The notes beneath the pieces are model-generated. The model did no database searches. It was not told where the DNA came from and saw only the letters and a program-made list of their open reading frames with translations. Position numbers and translations under genes: made by a program. A stretch of 64,000 nt of DNA from Carpediemonas membranifera (lineage: Eukaryota > Fornicata). Below, in pieces: positions 10,083 to 19,270 of this stretch (the stretch's first letter is position 1; the number at the start of each line of letters is the position of its first letter). Where the stretch lies: contig JAHDYR010000012.1 in NCBI GenBank assembly GCA_019828565.1, positions 62,001 through 126,000 of the forward strand, read 5' to 3'.

Positions 10083-10144
10083 GACTCGAACCTGCAACCA
10101 CCTGATCCGTAGTCAGGTACTCTATCCAATTGAGCCAACCGCCC
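10071..10144 (-). tRNA. tRNA-Arg (anticodon ACG)
   Basis: The minus strand folds into a full cloverleaf of 74 nt. All seven acceptor pairs form (two are G-U), the D stem GCTC/GAGT closes a loop with GG, the anticodon stem CCTGA/TCAGG holds the loop CTACGGA with anticodon ACG, and the T arm is GCAGG-TTCGAGT-CCTGC. The B box GGTTCGAGTCC is perfect, the A box TGGCTCAATTGG is good, and a TTTT pol III stop follows within a few bases. CCA is not encoded, as expected in eukaryotes. The gene is intact although R and D2 lie just downstream and D3 immediately upstream. Confidence 0.95.
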
Positions 10145-10286
10145 GATTGGCGGGGCACGCCTTCAATAGGACGTAGGGGTCCTGCGCCGGATACGGTTCG
10201 ATTTGCTGATCTGATTCTGCGAAGAGGATCGAGATCAACTCCGAGCAAGTCAGTTCGGACGAAGGGCAAAGGAATAAGCTTTAGAG

Positions 10287-10805
10287 ATGGCACCGACCAA
10301 CAACGAGACACCTGAGCAACTGCAGGAGACCATTGAGCAACAACGGGACATCGAAGTAACTCCGAAGTCCAACGAGCAACTCGAGCAGGAGCTCAAGACC
10401 TTGCGGGGCCTTATTTCCAACCTTGAGGATGAACGGCGCTCCAACAACTGGACCCCTCCGCATTCGGACTCCATGCGAGGGGAATGGGCCTTCCTTCAGC
10501 GCCTCTACCGAGCCATTCGGTTTGACGCGTCCACCTCATCAACCGAGCTCCTCAACAGGCTCTACTCTCGCCAGAGGGCCCTTGCCATCAAGGACCGCTA
10601 CGGGTTCCACGTAGGCCTGGCGGTGGAAACCGCCACTGACGCTCTGCTCAGCGCTAAGCCAACTGCTACGGAGGCGATCATCGAGGAGAAGATCCTCTCC
10701 ACCCTTTCCAAGATCCCCAGGCTTGGCGACCGCCAGCGTGAACGCGCTTCTTTTCAGCGCTCCCGTCGCCCACCGAAGCGAAGCGGCAAGCCCGCCAGAG
10801 ATTAA
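10287..10805 (+). CDS. D3: gag-like ORF
   Basis: The 172-residue ORF starts ATGGCACCG after a leader of about 140 bp. Residues 5-50 are Gln/Glu-rich and likely coiled coil (QETIEQQRDIEVTPKSNEQL). The middle matches D6 gag in position (WAFLQRLYRAIRFDASTSST, then LNRLYSRQRALAIKDRYGF). The C-terminus is basic (RSRRPPKRSGKPARD). It ends at TAA 10803-10805, and the pol frame (-1) is open from there onward. Confidence 0.65.
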   Translation: MAPTNNETPEQLQETIEQQRDIEVTPKSNEQLEQELKTLRGLISNLEDERRSNNWTPPHSDSMRGEWAFLQRLYRAIRFDASTSSTELLNRLYSRQRALAIKDRYGFHVGLAVETATDALLSAKPTATEAIIEEKILSTLSKIPRLGDRQRERASFQRSRRPPKRSGKPARD

Positions 10806-12675
10806 GAAAACATCCGAAAAGACTCTCTCTAGGCGATCGCTCTCACTCTCTTGCCTCTCCCCACTCCTCCCCACCTCCCTCTCCGTCCCTACAAGGGCTG
10901 TCTCCCCCTCCGTCACCTCCTCCAGGGCCTCTTCAGCTTCCTCCGTCGCCTCCCGACAGTCAGCACGCCAATCCGACCTTCCCGTCCATCACAGATCATC
11001 AGATCTGGTCAGACTGCGGGGCGCGCTCAGAAGTGGTGCGGTGGATTCGCGACGGCGTGCCCATCAACATCCAGCAGGCAGCCTCAAAGCCCAGGCTTCC
11101 ACCAGCACGGGCGTGCGACAAGCCGTTGTTGAGGAAGCACCTTGCGGACCTGCTCGCCTCGGGTGCGGCTGTACCTTGCCGCAGTCCGGCCCTCATCTCG
11201 CCAGTCTTCCTGGTACCGAAGGGCGAGACGGATACTCGCCTCATACACGACCTTCGCTCCCTCAACAGCGTCACCAGCGAGGTCAGGTCGTTCCGTCTGC
11301 ACGGGGTGAAGCGCCTGGTCACTCTCCTTGCCCCAGGGGACTACATGTGCCGTATAGACTTGAAGTCAGGGTACCAACAGGTAGGAATCAGACTGAAGGA
11401 CCGCAAGCTGCTCGGCTTCATGATAGACGGGCGTCCATACGCTTTCCGCGTGCTTCCATTCGGCTGGTCAGCAGCACCGTTCCATTTCCAGATGATAATG
11501 CTAGAAGCTGCTCGCCTTGTTTCGGCCCGATGGAACGTCAAGATCGTCGTATATCTAGACGATTGGGCCTTTCTCGCGCCGAAAGACTACCTGACAAGCT
11601 GCATGCCGCAGATTGTGCGCTTTCTGCAAAATTTGGGCCTTATCCTGAACATCAAGAAATCCCAGCTGGACCCCGCCACTGTCACCGTCTTCCTAGGGAT
11701 GCTGATCGACTCCGCGCGCAGAACGATACGTGTAGAGAGCAACAAGGCGCACAAGTACTCTTCGCGAATTACCGACGCCCTAGCCCGCGGCTCCTCAGCG
11801 GCCGAGTGGAAGAGACTGACAGGCAACCTGTCCTTCGCGTCATCAGCAGTCCCGGAAGGCCGCCTTTGGCTCAGGCATCTCCAGTCCTGGGAGCCCGTGG
11901 AGTCGCATCGAGTCAAGATCCCCGAGGAGCAGCGAAATGCGCTCGTCCATTGGCAGAAGCTTCTCAACAACCATACTCCACGTCCCCTGAAAGAGCTACT
12001 TTCCCTTTGGGGCACTTCCAGCAACCTAGACGTTACGATAGCCTCAGATGCTTCGAAATTCGCGGCAGGAGCCGTCATCAGCATCGATGGAGCGAAGAAG
12101 ACGATCTCTGTACCAACAAGCACCAACAAGGACCGTCATATAACGGAGCTGGAGTTCTTCGCTGCAATGGAGGCCATCAACTTCGTGCTGCAGGAGACAG
12201 CGGTCTCGGACCGGGAGATCCGCGTATTCTCGGACTCTACGGCGGCTGTGGCGTGGCTCAACAAGCAGGGCTCGTCCCGCTGCCCTCAAGCAGTCATTGC
12301 AGAGCTCCATCGCATCCTCCCGCGCCTGAGAGCCAGAGGACTGCTACTCAGGGCGGTGCACGTGAGCGGGCACCTGAATGTACGCCCGGATCGGCTGTCA
12401 CGGCTCAGCAAGGTCGATTGGGGCACGCCACAGGTGGTCCTCGACCATATCATCGACTCTTGGGGGCCTCTACAGGTGGACGTCACAGCACAGGAAGGCA
12501 AGACGCTGCAGATCGGGGCAAACCCGCTCATGCCCCTTACTCGCGCGCAGGATGGTCTCTCATCCCGGTGGGAGGGCCTCAGAGTCTACGCAGCACCCCC
12601 GTGGGCCCTCATCCCGGCCACTCTATCGAAGCTGGCCTCCATCACCACCCCCCTCACAGGACGGGGATCCCTCCA
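10806..12675 (+). CDS. D3: reverse transcriptase-RNase H-methyltransferase
   Basis: The frame is open directly after gag, first through a Pro/Ser-rich linker (about 70 residues), then RT: EVVRWIRDGVPIN, RLIHDLRSLNSVTSE, RIDLKSGYQQVGI (motif A), LPFGWSAAPFHFQ, VVYLDDWAFL (motif C). RNase H has IASDASKFAAGAV, VFSDSTAAVAWLNKQG and HVSGHLNVRPDRLSRL. The Dam-like segment begins with VYAAPPWALIPATL. Near 12675 this homology passes to another frame (VVLVPDIVSAATLALKRL up to about 12890), so the methyltransferase end has a frameshift although the original frame stays open. No start codon is needed if it is expressed by -1 frameshifting from gag. Confidence 0.8.
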
Positions 12676-12823
12676 GCTGGTCATCAATGGCAGTAGTGCT
12701 CGTGCCGGACATAGTTTCGGCCGCGACCCTCGCCCTCAAGCGCTTAACGCCACACAGGCGGTACTTCCGCCTCCCTCCGGGCTCATTCGATGGGACAGAG
12801 CTACAGAGGACGGCACGGGCCGA

Positions 12824-13798
12824 TGGCACGGTCAGACTGATGGCTCTCGCGTTCCGGCTGAAGCCTTCAACACCCTCGTTGGACACCCCAGGCTCGGAGG
12901 CCTCTCAGACTCCTACAAACGCCACATCGCGGGTACTCTGGTGACATTCGTCGACTTAGCCTCAACAACACCCACGGTAGAGCAGGTAGCTACCTGGGTG
13001 CGGCAGCAGAGAGCCTCCTGCAGCGAGACCACGATCATGCGGAAGGCCCAGCTCATCATCACTCATGGGCCAGACATCTTGGGCATCCAGCTCCCTGAAC
13101 ACTTCCGTCCGGCCATTAAGGAGGTCGCAAAGGGCGCAGCCGGCAAGCCGATCGGTCAGGCCCCACCCATAAGACTGCCACTCTTCCACAAAGCACTGTC
13201 AGAGGCAGCCGCCTCCGGGCCCCTTCCGAAGACGTGGGTGCAAGCCTTCGCCTTCTCACTAGTGGCCTACTCGACGACCTTAAGACCAGGCGAGATCTTC
13301 GGATTGACAGGAGGAGACGTGAAACCCGCGGGCGCGCGCGGTATAACGATCCGTATTCAGGCGACTAAGACCGGGAGGTCTAACGTGCTCAAGCTCGTAC
13401 CGGACGTGCGGGGACATCCGCTTTCCCCTGCGCGGTGGCTGGCCCGTCACATTCAGAACCTCCCTCAATCTGATCTGAACGAATCTATCTGGCGTGCGCC
13501 GCGTGTCGATGGCTCGCTCTCATCCACGCCCATCTCCTTCGACCTACTTGGAGACTACATGGCTGGCGTCTTCCACAGAGTCAGCATCCGGGCTCACGGG
13601 CTTAGGCGCGGCTCAGCCGCCGACCTAGTCCTGGCTGGCGTTTCCCCTTACGTAGTCGCAGCCAAGGGTACATGGGCCGATATCAATTCGATGCTCCGCT
13701 ATATCGACGACACGATGAGACTTGACCGCGCAACGTCGGCAAAGTGTTTCACGCCCCACATGGCACAGGGGCTGCCGGACAAGATTGAGTTCGAGTGA
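12824..13798 (+). CDS. D3: tyrosine recombinase
   Basis: This lies in the same open frame as RT but is separate by homology. It starts around FNTLVGHPRLGGLSDSYKRH, overlapping the methyltransferase end in the -1 frame as in D2 and D5b. The core-binding part includes WVRQQRASCSETTIMRKAQL. Catalytic boxes are all present: TLRPGEIFGLTGGDV (Arg I), HGLRRGSAADLVLAG (H-x-x-R), and MLRYIDDTMRLD (Tyr). It ends KIEFE-TGA, the same end as in D5b (IKFE-TGA). This is the most complete recombinase in the window. Confidence 0.85.
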   Translation, partial: WHGQTDGSRVPAEAFNTLVGHPRLGGLSDSYKRHIAGTLVTFVDLASTTPTVEQVATWVRQQRASCSETTIMRKAQLIITHGPDILGIQLPEHFRPAIKEVAKGAAGKPIGQAPPIRLPLFHKALSEAAASGPLPKTWVQAFAFSLVAYSTTLRPGEIFGLTGGDVKPAGARGITIRIQATKTGRSNVLKLVPDVRGHPLSPARWLARHIQNLPQSDLNESIWRAPRVDGSLSSTPISFDLLGDYMAGVFHRVSIRAHGLRRGSAADLVLAGVSPYVVAAKGTWADINSMLRYIDDTMRLDRATSAKCFTPHMAQGLPDKIEFE

Positions 13799-14136
13799 AA
13801 GAGAGACTGCAAGAGAGCAGCAAGGGGCCCATCTGCCGGGGCGGGTGGTCTGGGGAGGCTACCTCGCCCTCGGCCGGGCCCTATCGCGTGGACCAAGTGT
13901 GGTCGCGATAAATTTTGAGAGAGTTATGTTGTTGGCGACCGGGATTCCCCATGGGTTCACATTCGACATACCCAATGTCTGCTTGTCAGACTGGCAAGGC
14001 CAGCGTAGTGGACAATCTTCGGCTGAGCGGTCGAGGCATTCTGATTCGCATCAGATTGAGGCCAAATCAGGACCAGATCAAATCAGGAACCCAGAGAACG
14101 AAGGAGAAGCGAAATAAGTCGCAATGCAGCCTGGCT

Positions 14137-14540
14137 GCCAATCCTCCCCTTTCGAGGGGAGTGAGTCTGGGTCCCAGTAAGGGCCCGGCGGAACAATTTC
14201 CTGTTTACATAGTGCTACAGAAGATCACAGTAAATTGTTCACCCCCCCGGATGGTTAAGACAGAGTCTGCCGACTCGTCAGCTCGTCTGACTGCATGTAC
14301 GGCGCGAAGCCAACCCTCTCGGACAAGCGTGGTCCGGGGCCAGTGACGGCAACCCCCTTGCTCTGGGCTGGGATTCCTGGGGTAAGCCGGCAGGTGGGGT
14401 CCTGGAGCCTCACCCTGATCGTTTGGGTTTGGTCTCGAAATGTCCTGATTGGATCATTTCCAGAACCTCGAGAACGAGCCCGATGCCGAATAAACATCCT
14501 GTTGCCATTTATGACGTAGCCCGTTGTGATCGTGCAGGGC
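14137..14540. other. Non-coding stretch without recognised content
   Basis: This lies between the D3 3' region and the repeat at 14541. It holds a run of C residues near 14245 and AT-rich/GC-rich alternation, but no ORF with homology to the other elements, no tRNA and no terminal repeat that I can recognise. Confidence 0.4.
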
Positions 14541-14823
14541 ACGGCGTACCGTCGTAGACGTAGACACAGTGCGCCTTGGGGCGCGGTCCACAAGGGTCCG
14601 AGTGGGGTGCCGATCACCCGGACCCAAACCCAAAAGATTCGGGGAAAATATTCGGCTGGTGACCTGGGACGTTTAAGCCAATTTAACCAAGGGGGAAAAA
14701 CCTCCCCTGTTCGGCACATCCCTGGAAATGGCTGACGACGAGCAAGACGCTCAGCCTGATCCAGGAGTATAAATTTGATCTAATCAATTGGAGACTTCGA
14801 CTGTTGTCGACTAACAGTCGGCC
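14541..14823 (+). repeat. 3' end remnant (A2-B2) of a D5-type PAT element
   Basis: Bases 14541-14743 are identical to 23114-23316, the start of D5 including the first five codons of gag (ATGGCTGACGACGAG). They are followed by a stretch like the D4 B repeat (ATCAATTGGA...CAGTCGGCC at about 14779-14823). A partial gag start fused to a B-like repeat is what the right end of a split-repeat element looks like, so a D5-type element ended here and its body is gone. The gag piece stops at TAA after 15 codons. Confidence 0.65.
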
Positions 14824-15012
14824 CGTACGGCACACCACATCGGGCATCCGTGGCCCGGCGAGAACGCGAACCCGTGCGCCGTCACCGGTGGGCTCCTTGG
14901 GCCCACGGCGGCGCACTACGGCTGCCATACCCGGCGGGGCATTCGGCGGAGGTTTGAGTAATTCAAGCCTCCGCATTGCTCAGGGGAAAGGCGCCCATTA
15001 AACAGACATGTT

Positions 15013-16618
15013 ATGGCCGAGAGCCCAGAGAACTCCTGGGGAGTGACTTTGGATCTGAAGTCGGGCTATTACCAAACCCTCGTGGAGGAGTCGAGTCGAG
15101 AGATGTTGGGGTTCAAGCACAATGGAGTCCAGTGGAGATGGAGGGGGCTCCCGTTTGGCCTCTCGACGGCCCCATTCCACTTCCAGCGGATCACGAGTCA
15201 GCTGGCCAAGCTGGTCCGCGCGAGGTTCAACGTCCTCATCTTCGTCTACTTAGACGACTTTCTGGTGATTCACAAGGACCGCGAGTACCTAGCGGCTACA
15301 GTGAAGCCTCTGCTAGAGTACCTCGAGTACCTAGGGGCCGTGATCTCGATCGAGAAGTGCCACCTCGAGCCCTCTCAGGCACTCGAGTATCTTGGCGCGA
15401 TCGTCCACTTGGACGACCTCTCAATCTCCCTACCGCAGGAGAAGATCGACGCATACACCGGGCTGATCAACCGGCTGAGCAGGGAGAGGCGCTACTCGAG
15501 GAAGGACATTCACACCCTGGCAGGCAAGCTCCAGTTCGCCTCGTGTGCCGTCGGTCAGAGGGCAAGCGTGAGACTACGGGAGCTCCAGCTGCTGGTGGCG
15601 AGCACGCCCGAAGCAACAAGGCTCAAGACCAAGGACATCCCATCACACGTCAAGACAGAACTATGATGGTGGGCACGAACGTTGATCCGAGACCCAAGGT
15701 GTCATTACGCCCCACGGGGCCCGCTAGTTCGAATAGAGACAGATGCTTCCGATTGGGCTTATGGGGGAATCATATTCCTGCCATCCTCGTCGCTGACAAT
15801 CCAAGGACGCTTCTCAGAGAGCCTGATGGGGAAGAGCATCAACTGCAAGGAGCTAATAGCGATGGAGTACGCGCTGAAAGAGTGGCGACTTCACGTGAAG
15901 TCGAGAGACGTACTGATGGTCGGGGACAACACGTCCGCCCTGTCATGGCTCAGGAAGAGCAGCACACGCGCCCCATACCACATGCGACAGCGATTGAGAG
16001 AGCTCCACGACTGGCTTTACGAGAACGACATACGAGTCGAGGTCAAGCACGCCCCAGGAGTCTTCAACACGACCGCCGACTCCCTATCACGGTTCAAGAA
16101 GCTGGACTGGCAGTCTCCAGCGGCCCTACTGCAGCACGCATTCGAACGGTGGGGCTCGGTGGACAGATCACTGTTCAGCGCTCAGCAGTTTCTCCCCGTG
16201 GACAGGACCTTCGAGACCGATGCGTTTGCAGATCCCTGGACACCTGGCCGTTCACTAGTGGTACCCCCGATAGCACTACTCCCCAGAGTTATAGCTCGGA
16301 TCGAGGAGATAGCAGTGTGGCGTTTCCTGTCTCGTTGCTCCAGTGAGTTTTGTCAGTTTAAACCACTTCACCAGTTCTTGCCTTGATTCGGCACAGCAGC
16401 CTCCAGAGAGACTCGGCGCCCTTACGACCAGGAGAACGGCATCCTGCTGATCACGCCGGAGCGAGCCTCGAACGCGAACCTGCGCTTGCGAGAGTTAGCG
16501 CAGGAGTCGTTCTCAGCGGAGTTCCCAGCCGTATTCTGGAAAGACACCGAGATCGAGGCACTCTTCAGGGACAGGCTGAAGATCAGGTTCACAGCCTATT
16601 GGATTCCTCTGCTCTGAT
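15013..16618 (+). pseudogene. D4: RT (5'-truncated)-RNase H-methyltransferase
   Basis: The ORF begins mid-RT at VTLDLKSGYYQTLVEE (motif A) and continues with GLPFGLSTAPFHF, FVYLDDFLVI (motif C) and EYLGAIVHL. An in-frame TGA (15664-15666) replaces the Arg codon found in D5 (ELxWWARTL). RNase H follows: IETDASDWAYGGIIF, MVGDNTSALSWLRKSS, HAPGVFNTTADSLSRF. The methyltransferase-like part has VVPPIALLPRV, a disturbed stretch at 16300-16386, and then, in another frame, ILLITPERASNANL to FTAYWIPL ending at 16618. The missing N-terminal RT part is cut at the same point as in D5. Confidence 0.75.
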
Positions 16619-16739
16619 TGAGAGGAACGTCGGCCTCGAGCTTTCAGCGGCTGGAGTCCTTGCAAGGCACGCAAGTCAGCAGGCTAGCTCAACATGGCGT
16701 AGGGAGCCACGACAGTTTGGCCAACGCACCAGAGACAGG

Positions 16740-16871
16740 ATACTACTGACACCACTACTCAAGGACCATGAGAGAGCAACCCGCGAGAGGATAGCCACCG
16801 AGACAGCGAAGTTCCTACAATACCGAGAGGTTATGGTGGACGAGGAGATCGAAGCCGGCGAAGACTGGGAC
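16740..16871 (+). pseudogene. D4: YR gene, N-terminal piece
   Basis: LKDHERATRERIATETAKFL corresponds to the D5 segment MDKEVSTRQRIAAETAKF at the start of the recombinase ORF. The reading ends in the acidic stretch EAGEDWD, where the short insertion at 16872 begins. D5 has the Cys/Asp repeat at the equivalent place. Confidence 0.65.
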
Positions 16872-17140
16872 CCGAGGACAGACCCCCAGGCTCCCCGGAT
16901 AGTTGCCGGACTTTCAGGGAGACAGGAAAGCATATTTGCACGGAGATGGCCGCAGGGCCTCTGGGGCGATTGGAATCGGCTTTCCGCGGAGACAGTAGCA
17001 CCGAAAGCCCAAGGCAAACGCTGCTGACCAGTTTGCCACGGGAAATAGGCAGTACCCCGGGGCACTCAGCTCCAAGACAACGGGAAACAAGCTCAGTCCG
17101 GGGTCAGAATCCAAGCACCATAAATTTCTTTCTTCTTTCT
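16872..17140 (+). mobile_element. Short LINE-tail (SINE-like) insertion
   Basis: These 269 bp are similar throughout to the last 271 bp of LINE L1 (37203-37473), beginning CCGAGGACAGACCCCCAGGC and ending in the pyrimidine-rich tail TAAATTTCTTTCTTCTTTCT. A 14-bp target duplication, GCGAAGACTGGGAC, flanks it (16858-16871 and 17141-17154). It is therefore a real retrotransposition product mobilised by L1-type machinery. It could be an extreme 5'-truncated L1 copy or a SINE that borrows the L1 tail; no pol III promoter boxes are obvious. Confidence 0.85.
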
Positions 17141-17154
17141 GCGAAGACTGGGAC

Positions 17155-17372
17155 ACCACAGGCGCCCGTGCGGACTCGGCCGCTTTTCTGGGCGAGATGC
17201 AGTCCCACCTTACTGATCACCAATGGCTGACCGACGCAGAGGAGCTCATCGCCTGTGTCGACCCCGAAGATTACCTCACAAGGTTTCTGTTCCGGGAGAT
17301 TCCCTTCTGTGCCCGGGACACGCTCAGCACAAAGGCAGCTAACATCCTGCTTGGCCTCGAGGCCATCGGTGA
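17155..17372 (+). pseudogene. D4: YR gene, middle piece
   Basis: After the short insertion the recombinase resumes (MQSHLTDHQWLTDAEELIA, FREIPFCARDTLSTKAANIL), parallel to D5 (LTDREWLHEFAELLDAIEPA, SEIPFVARDTFITKEANI). It is cut after GLEAIG by the E1 LTR at 17373; the last four bases, GTGA, are the target duplication. Confidence 0.7.
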
Positions 17373-17456
17373 TGACGTTGTCGGTGGGAAACATTTTAAT
17401 CTCGACACAATGGTGTCGTAATCATCAACTGATTAAATGATAAGGAGTCTACGACA
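17373..17456 (-). repeat. E1 3' LTR
   Basis: This 84-bp copy of 21723-21806 begins TGTCGTAGACTCC in element orientation and contains the hairpin CGACACCATTGTGTCG (17403-17418) upstream of an A/T-rich box. Confidence 0.9.
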
Positions 17457-19270
17457 TCCTGCTCCTCCCCCGCTCCGAGGTGTTCAACGGCTTCCATCGA
17501 ATCCTATGTTGCCGGAGGTAGTCGGAAATTGGGCCGACCTTGGCATTGTCGCGTGTCAGTGGTTCCCATGTCGTCTGGGTGTAGCCCTCCCACTTAATGA
17601 GTAGGGTGTGGTCTCGAGTGTTGTGCTCAAGTACTTGTTCTACAATGTATCTCTCGTCGTCGGAGGCGGCATACTGTCTCGCCAACTCCAGGGAGATGTC
17701 AGGGCAGAGGGCAATCTTGTCCAGATGCGTGAATTGCCTCTCGTCATTGAGTAGGGACGCTACTTCAACAGCGTTGTTGCTGTGGATTGCGTGAACCTTG
17801 AATGGGCCGAGTAGGCCGTGCAGCTTGTGCTTGACAGCTGGTTTGATGAACACTAGGTCACCTGACCTAATAGCTGGGCGTGTTGGGGCAGGGCCCAGCC
17901 TCTCCTCCCTCTTGTTGCACTGAGTTATAACCTTGTCCAGATTGTCCTGGACGTGAGCTAGTCGATCGAGATATTGCGCGATATCGGGTCTCTCTAGCGC
18001 CGCTTGTTGATTTCTGACCAAACCGATCTCTGCTCGGCGGCCGTAGACGACCTCGTGCGGCGATACGCCGAGCTTCGTGTGTGTTGATGTGTTCAAGATG
18101 TGTTGGACGAAGGGGAGGAGTTGGCTCCACTCTCCATAGCCGTCCATAGCCAGCGCCAGCCATCTGAGGTGACGTCCGACTTCCGCGTTCCGGCGCTCGA
18201 CCACCCCGTTACTTTGAGGATGGTATGGCAACGTCCGCTGGTGGTGCGCTCCGAGCTGTTCAATCAGGAGGCTCACGACCTGATTAACATACTCTGTTCC
18301 GTTGTCACTCTTGATGTAGCTTGGGATGCCGTGGCGGGTGACGGCCAGCCATAGGGCGTCGACCGCGCTCTGGGCATTGTTTGCGGTTGCCGCATGCAGC
18401 TCTGTGTAGCGTGTGTAGAGGTCCGTGATGACGTAGATGAACTTGGCCCCATACGCGTCCTCCGACAGCGGTCCCACCGTGTCGATGGCTATGGTGTTCC
18501 AGAACGAGTCTTGAATGGTGCGCCCCTCTGGGGCTGACAAGAACTGCTTGAGCCTTGTCTTGGCACAGGTGGGGCACTGCTGGACGAAGTTGCTCACGTC
18601 TCTAGCGCGGCCGGGCCACCAGGCGACCTCGGCTACCCGTTGAAGCGTATCAGCTCTGCCGCCATGTCTGCTGTGGGCGGCTTTGATCAGCTTGTGTCGT
18701 AGCGCTCTGGCGTCTTTGGGGAGGACGGGGACGGCATCCTTCACCCAGGTGTTGTTGTTGATGGTGGCACCAGCGCGTCGCCAAGAATCCTTCTCCTCTT
18801 GGGAGGTGTTCTTTTGAGCAGAACTAATCTCATCGTTCCAATCTGTAAGCTCCACGGCTAGTGCGTCGATGCGGGACATCAAGTCCGCGGTCTCGTTATC
18901 AAGACCGGCGATATGTTCGATTGTATACTGATAATCCGATAGTAACAGCGACCAACGGAGGATCTTATCGTTCTTAAGCTTCTTCTGATCAAGATACACA
19001 AGGTTCTTGTGATCAGTCTGAATTGTCAGATTTGGGTGAATCCTGAAGAGCTGGCCAAGATCTGGTCTGGTCAGGCAGTGTATGATTGCGAACAGCTCCT
19101 GTTCGTAGGTACTCCACCTTGTCTGAGTCTTGTTGAAGGATCCCGAGAAGAACGAGACTATCTCTTGGCGTCCGTCGTCCCCCTCCTGAGTGAGGATGCC
19201 ACCGAATCCTATATCTGAGGCGTCCGTCTGGAGCACCCACTTCTTGTTGAGGTCCGGATGGACCAGTGCT
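17449..19270 (-). CDS. E1: RNase H-integrase-chromodomain
   Basis: The frame covers VLQTDASDIGFGGIL (RNase H), TDHKNLVYL and GLDNETADLMSR, then the integrase H2C2 zinc part (HSRHGG...CPTCAKTRL), the catalytic core with IAIDTVGPL, KSDNGTEYVNQV and NGVVERRNAE (D-D-E), and a C-terminal chromodomain (VEQVLEHNTRDHTLLIKWEG, TTWEP). The chromodomain would direct insertion towards modified histones. The stop TAG overlaps the 3' LTR. It lacks its own start because the true reading continues from the RT ORF with a single-base shift near 19270. Confidence 0.85.

Larger units (their letters stand above)
10145..14136 (+). mobile_element. D3: near-intact DIRS/PAT retrotransposon abutting the tRNA gene
   Basis: The left end begins at the base next to the tRNA 5' nucleotide, where GGCGGGGCACGCC starts a leader also seen at about 27505. 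Gag (10287-10805), RT/RNase H/methyltransferase and YR (ending 13798) follow. The 3' non-coding part (13799-14136) is similar to 27306-27500. I did not find a copy of the 5' leader after YR, so the terminal repeats are lost, diverged or not recognised, and the right boundary is approximate. Confidence 0.7.

Noticed and set aside
10723-12696. 657-codon ORF overlapping D3
   Set aside because: It is a second open frame across the D3 RT and RNase H; the translated text is Pro/Arg/Ser noise, while the other frame has all RT motifs.
14137-14540. Coding sequence between D3 and the D5-type remnant
   Set aside because: All frames are short or low-complexity, and none resembles gag, RT, YR or the P family.
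16300-16390. Disturbed stretch in D4 as an intron
   Set aside because: It holds possible GT and AG, but D5 has ordinary coding sequence here and the flanking frames do not join cleanly. It is more likely an indel or small insertion.
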